DNA of 64,000 nucleotides from Brevibacterium casei CIP 102111 (GTDB lineage Bacteria > Actinomycetota > Actinomycetes > Actinomycetales > Brevibacteriaceae). Below are positions 62,911-64,000 of this stretch, piece after piece. The notes beneath the pieces are model-generated. The model was not told the origin of the DNA. It did no database searches and worked only from the letters and a program-made list of their open reading frames with translations. The stretch lies in assembly GCF_900169275.1 (NCBI RefSeq), contig NZ_FXZC01000001.1, positions 496,001 through 560,000 of the forward strand, read 5' to 3'. Made by a program: the position numbers and the translations under genes. The first letter of the stretch is position 1. Each line of letters begins with the position of its first letter.

Positions 62911-63507
62911 TCAGCGACCCGTGCGGTCGAGGAGCCGATCGAAGGTCTCGCACAGCGGCCAGAACTGCTCCCACGGCAGCGGCGTGCCCGCCAGCGACGC
63001 TTCGAAGAAGCTCAGGTGGGTGAGCCAGCCCGTCGCGTAGGAGTCGATGAGGTCGCCGAGGCCCAGGTGACGCAGAGTGAGCACGCTCGGGGCCTTTTCG
63101 TCGCCGCCGTCGGCTGACCGCCCGGAGGTGGACGTGCCGTCGGCTGACGTTCCGGAGGCGGACGTGCCGTCGGCCGACGGGCCCTCCCCACCGAGATCCC
63201 CACCGAGATCGCCGGCGGTGACCGCGACGGCGATTCGACTCGTCGGCTCGTCCGGGAACGACCACGTCAGCTCTGCGGAGTGGCCGTCGATCGCGAGGAC
63301 CTCCGACCGGCACAGGTAGCTGTCGGCATGGTCGACGATGATCTCACCGCCGAGGCGGCTGTCGAAGGTCAGCGGTCGCCCGAGCCACTCGCTGAGAGCG
63401 TCGACGTCCTGCAGATGCGCCCACACAGCGTCGGCGCCGGCCGGCAGTCGCCAGCCGATCGTGAGGCAGTCGGCCGAGCGGTCGGGGTCGATCTGGATCA
63501 CGGGCAT
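62911..63507 (-). CDS. SRPBCC-domain protein (AHSA1/polyketide cyclase-like)
   Basis: A 198-residue START-like lipid-binding fold. LPAGADAVWAHLQDVDALSEWLG opens the fold, and LRHLGLGDLIDSYATGWLTHL the C-terminal helix. About residues 105-135 are a Ser/Ala/Asp/Gly repeat insert (SADGTSASGTSADGTSTSG) encoded by a 30-base DNA repeat (63106-63180). Such proteins bind hydrophobic ligands; many pair with a regulator. ATG at 63507. Confidence 0.85.
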   Translation of the reverse strand: MPVIQIDPDRSADCLTIGWRLPAGADAVWAHLQDVDALSEWLGRPLTFDSRLGGEIIVDHADSYLCRSEVLAIDGHSAELTWSFPDEPTSRIAVAVTAGDLGGDLGGEGPSADGTSASGTSADGTSTSGRSADGGDEKAPSVLTLRHLGLGDLIDSYATGWLTHLSFFEASLAGTPLPWEQFWPLCETFDRLLDRTGR

Positions 63508-63691
63508 CGTGTGTCACTCCTCGCATCGGGTGGAGGGGTCCCCGTGCCACGGGACCCTGTGCCCACGAGACTAGCCGACCTTCCGGGGCGGCCGGCAGAG
63601 CCTGACGGGGTGGACGGCGACCCGATCACATTCGCGTCACCGTTCCGCGGCGAACGGTCCGCAGCCCGATCCGGCTTGTACCCTGAGCGCT

Positions 63692-64000
63692 ATGGACACC
63701 GCAGAAGAGTTCGCACCGCTGGTCCTCATGGTCGCCGTCGTCTGCGTCTCGCCGCTGCTGGCCAGGCTCACCCGCGGATGGGTGCCCGACACGGTGTGGC
63801 TCCTCCTCGGCGGTCTCCTCATCGGTCCCTCCGTGCTCGGACTCGCCCACCCGTCAGAGAGCCTCGGCCTCCTCTCAGAGATCGGACTCGGCCTCCTCTT
63901 CCTCCTCGCGGGCTTCGAGATCGACCCGCAGGCGATGAAGTCGCGGCAGGGCAGGCTCTCGTGGCTGGTCTGGGCTGTGAGCTTCGCCCTCGCCGTCGGC
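63692..64000 (+). CDS. CPA2-family cation:proton antiporter (5' end)
   Basis: The first 103 codons of a membrane protein cut off by the window end. Hydrophobic helices LVLMVAVVCVSPLLA, TVWLLLGGLLIGPSVLGLAH and EIGLGLLFLLAGFEID match the Na+/H+ exchanger (CPA2, KefB/NapA-like) N terminus. The ATG follows a weak ribosome site (CCTGAGCGCT). The ion specificity and the C-terminal half are unseen. Confidence 0.85.
   Translation, partial: MDTAEEFAPLVLMVAVVCVSPLLARLTRGWVPDTVWLLLGGLLIGPSVLGLAHPSESLGLLSEIGLGLLFLLAGFEIDPQAMKSRQGRLSWLVWAVSFALAVG

Overview
The window reads as chromosomal DNA of a high-GC Gram-positive actinobacterium. The evidence is a strong G/C third-position bias, GTP-type PEP carboxykinase, a maltokinase-cap protein, a LytR-CpsA-Psr protein, MMPL transporters, an inositol locus containing a Corynebacterium-type Cgl0159-family barrel, and many GTG/TTG starts with GGAGG ribosome sites. 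The order Micrococcales, perhaps a Brevibacterium relative, is my best guess; genus is inference. There is no prophage, insertion sequence, rRNA operon or CRISPR array.

Layout. 0.1-8.6 kb: epoxide hydrolase, threonine dehydratase, a large degenerate maltokinase-like protein with a ~630-residue acidic tail, tRNA-Ser(TGA), a gene-poor repeat region and an APC transporter. 8.9-12.2 kb: a metallo-beta-lactamase-fold hydrolase coupled to a C45-type autoproteolytic acyltransferase, convergent with an unknown protein made of two repeated domains. 12.2-18.5 kb: TetR, two tandem operator palindromes, an MMPL transporter carrying a C-terminal ABC-ATPase-like domain, and a YhgE/Pip protein. 18.6-23.3 kb: an FAD/NAD(P)-binding protein overlapping an LCP cell-wall ligase, then tRNA-Ser(GCT). 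24-29.4 kb: a short-chain dehydrogenase and a PucR regulator divergent from mmsA and a class III aminotransferase, probably for beta-alanine or a related omega-amino acid. 29.7-34.3 kb: a PiT phosphate transporter with a small membrane partner, pckG and tRNA-Arg(ACG).

34.4-47.7 kb is a myo-inositol catabolic locus on the minus strand. One unit runs iolC, Cgl0159-like barrel, iolB, iolD, iolE, iolG, iolH, iolT and a universal stress gene; the other runs an inositol-dehydrogenase-like gene, an isomerase-like gene and a GntR regulator. Each unit is preceded by a pair of TTGTC-N2-GACAA-type palindromes, which suggests one GntR regulon. The chain goes from uptake through inosose, ring opening and isomerisation to the kinase. 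No classical iolJ aldolase is present, so the Cgl0159 barrel is the candidate, and malonate semialdehyde could be taken by MmsA at 26.4 kb.

47.9-64 kb: an esterase-like hydrolase, a MntA/HepT-type toxin-antitoxin pair whose HepT lacks the usual catalytic arginine, an E. coli-type argG behind two candidate ARG boxes, an amino-acid permease, a CPBP protease, a DoxX-like protein, a siderophore-interacting reductase with a GrpB-family gene, nicotinamidase, a second MMPL transporter, a NarL-type two-component system, a DJ-1/PfpI protein, an SRPBCC protein and the start of a CPA2 antiporter.

Across the whole window the imperfect palindrome CGCCGAGGCGG (and its CGCCGAGGTGG variant) recurs far more often than base composition predicts, in genes and between them and in both orientations. 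Several gene-free gaps carry long hairpins and short tandem repeats, some of them built from this motif.
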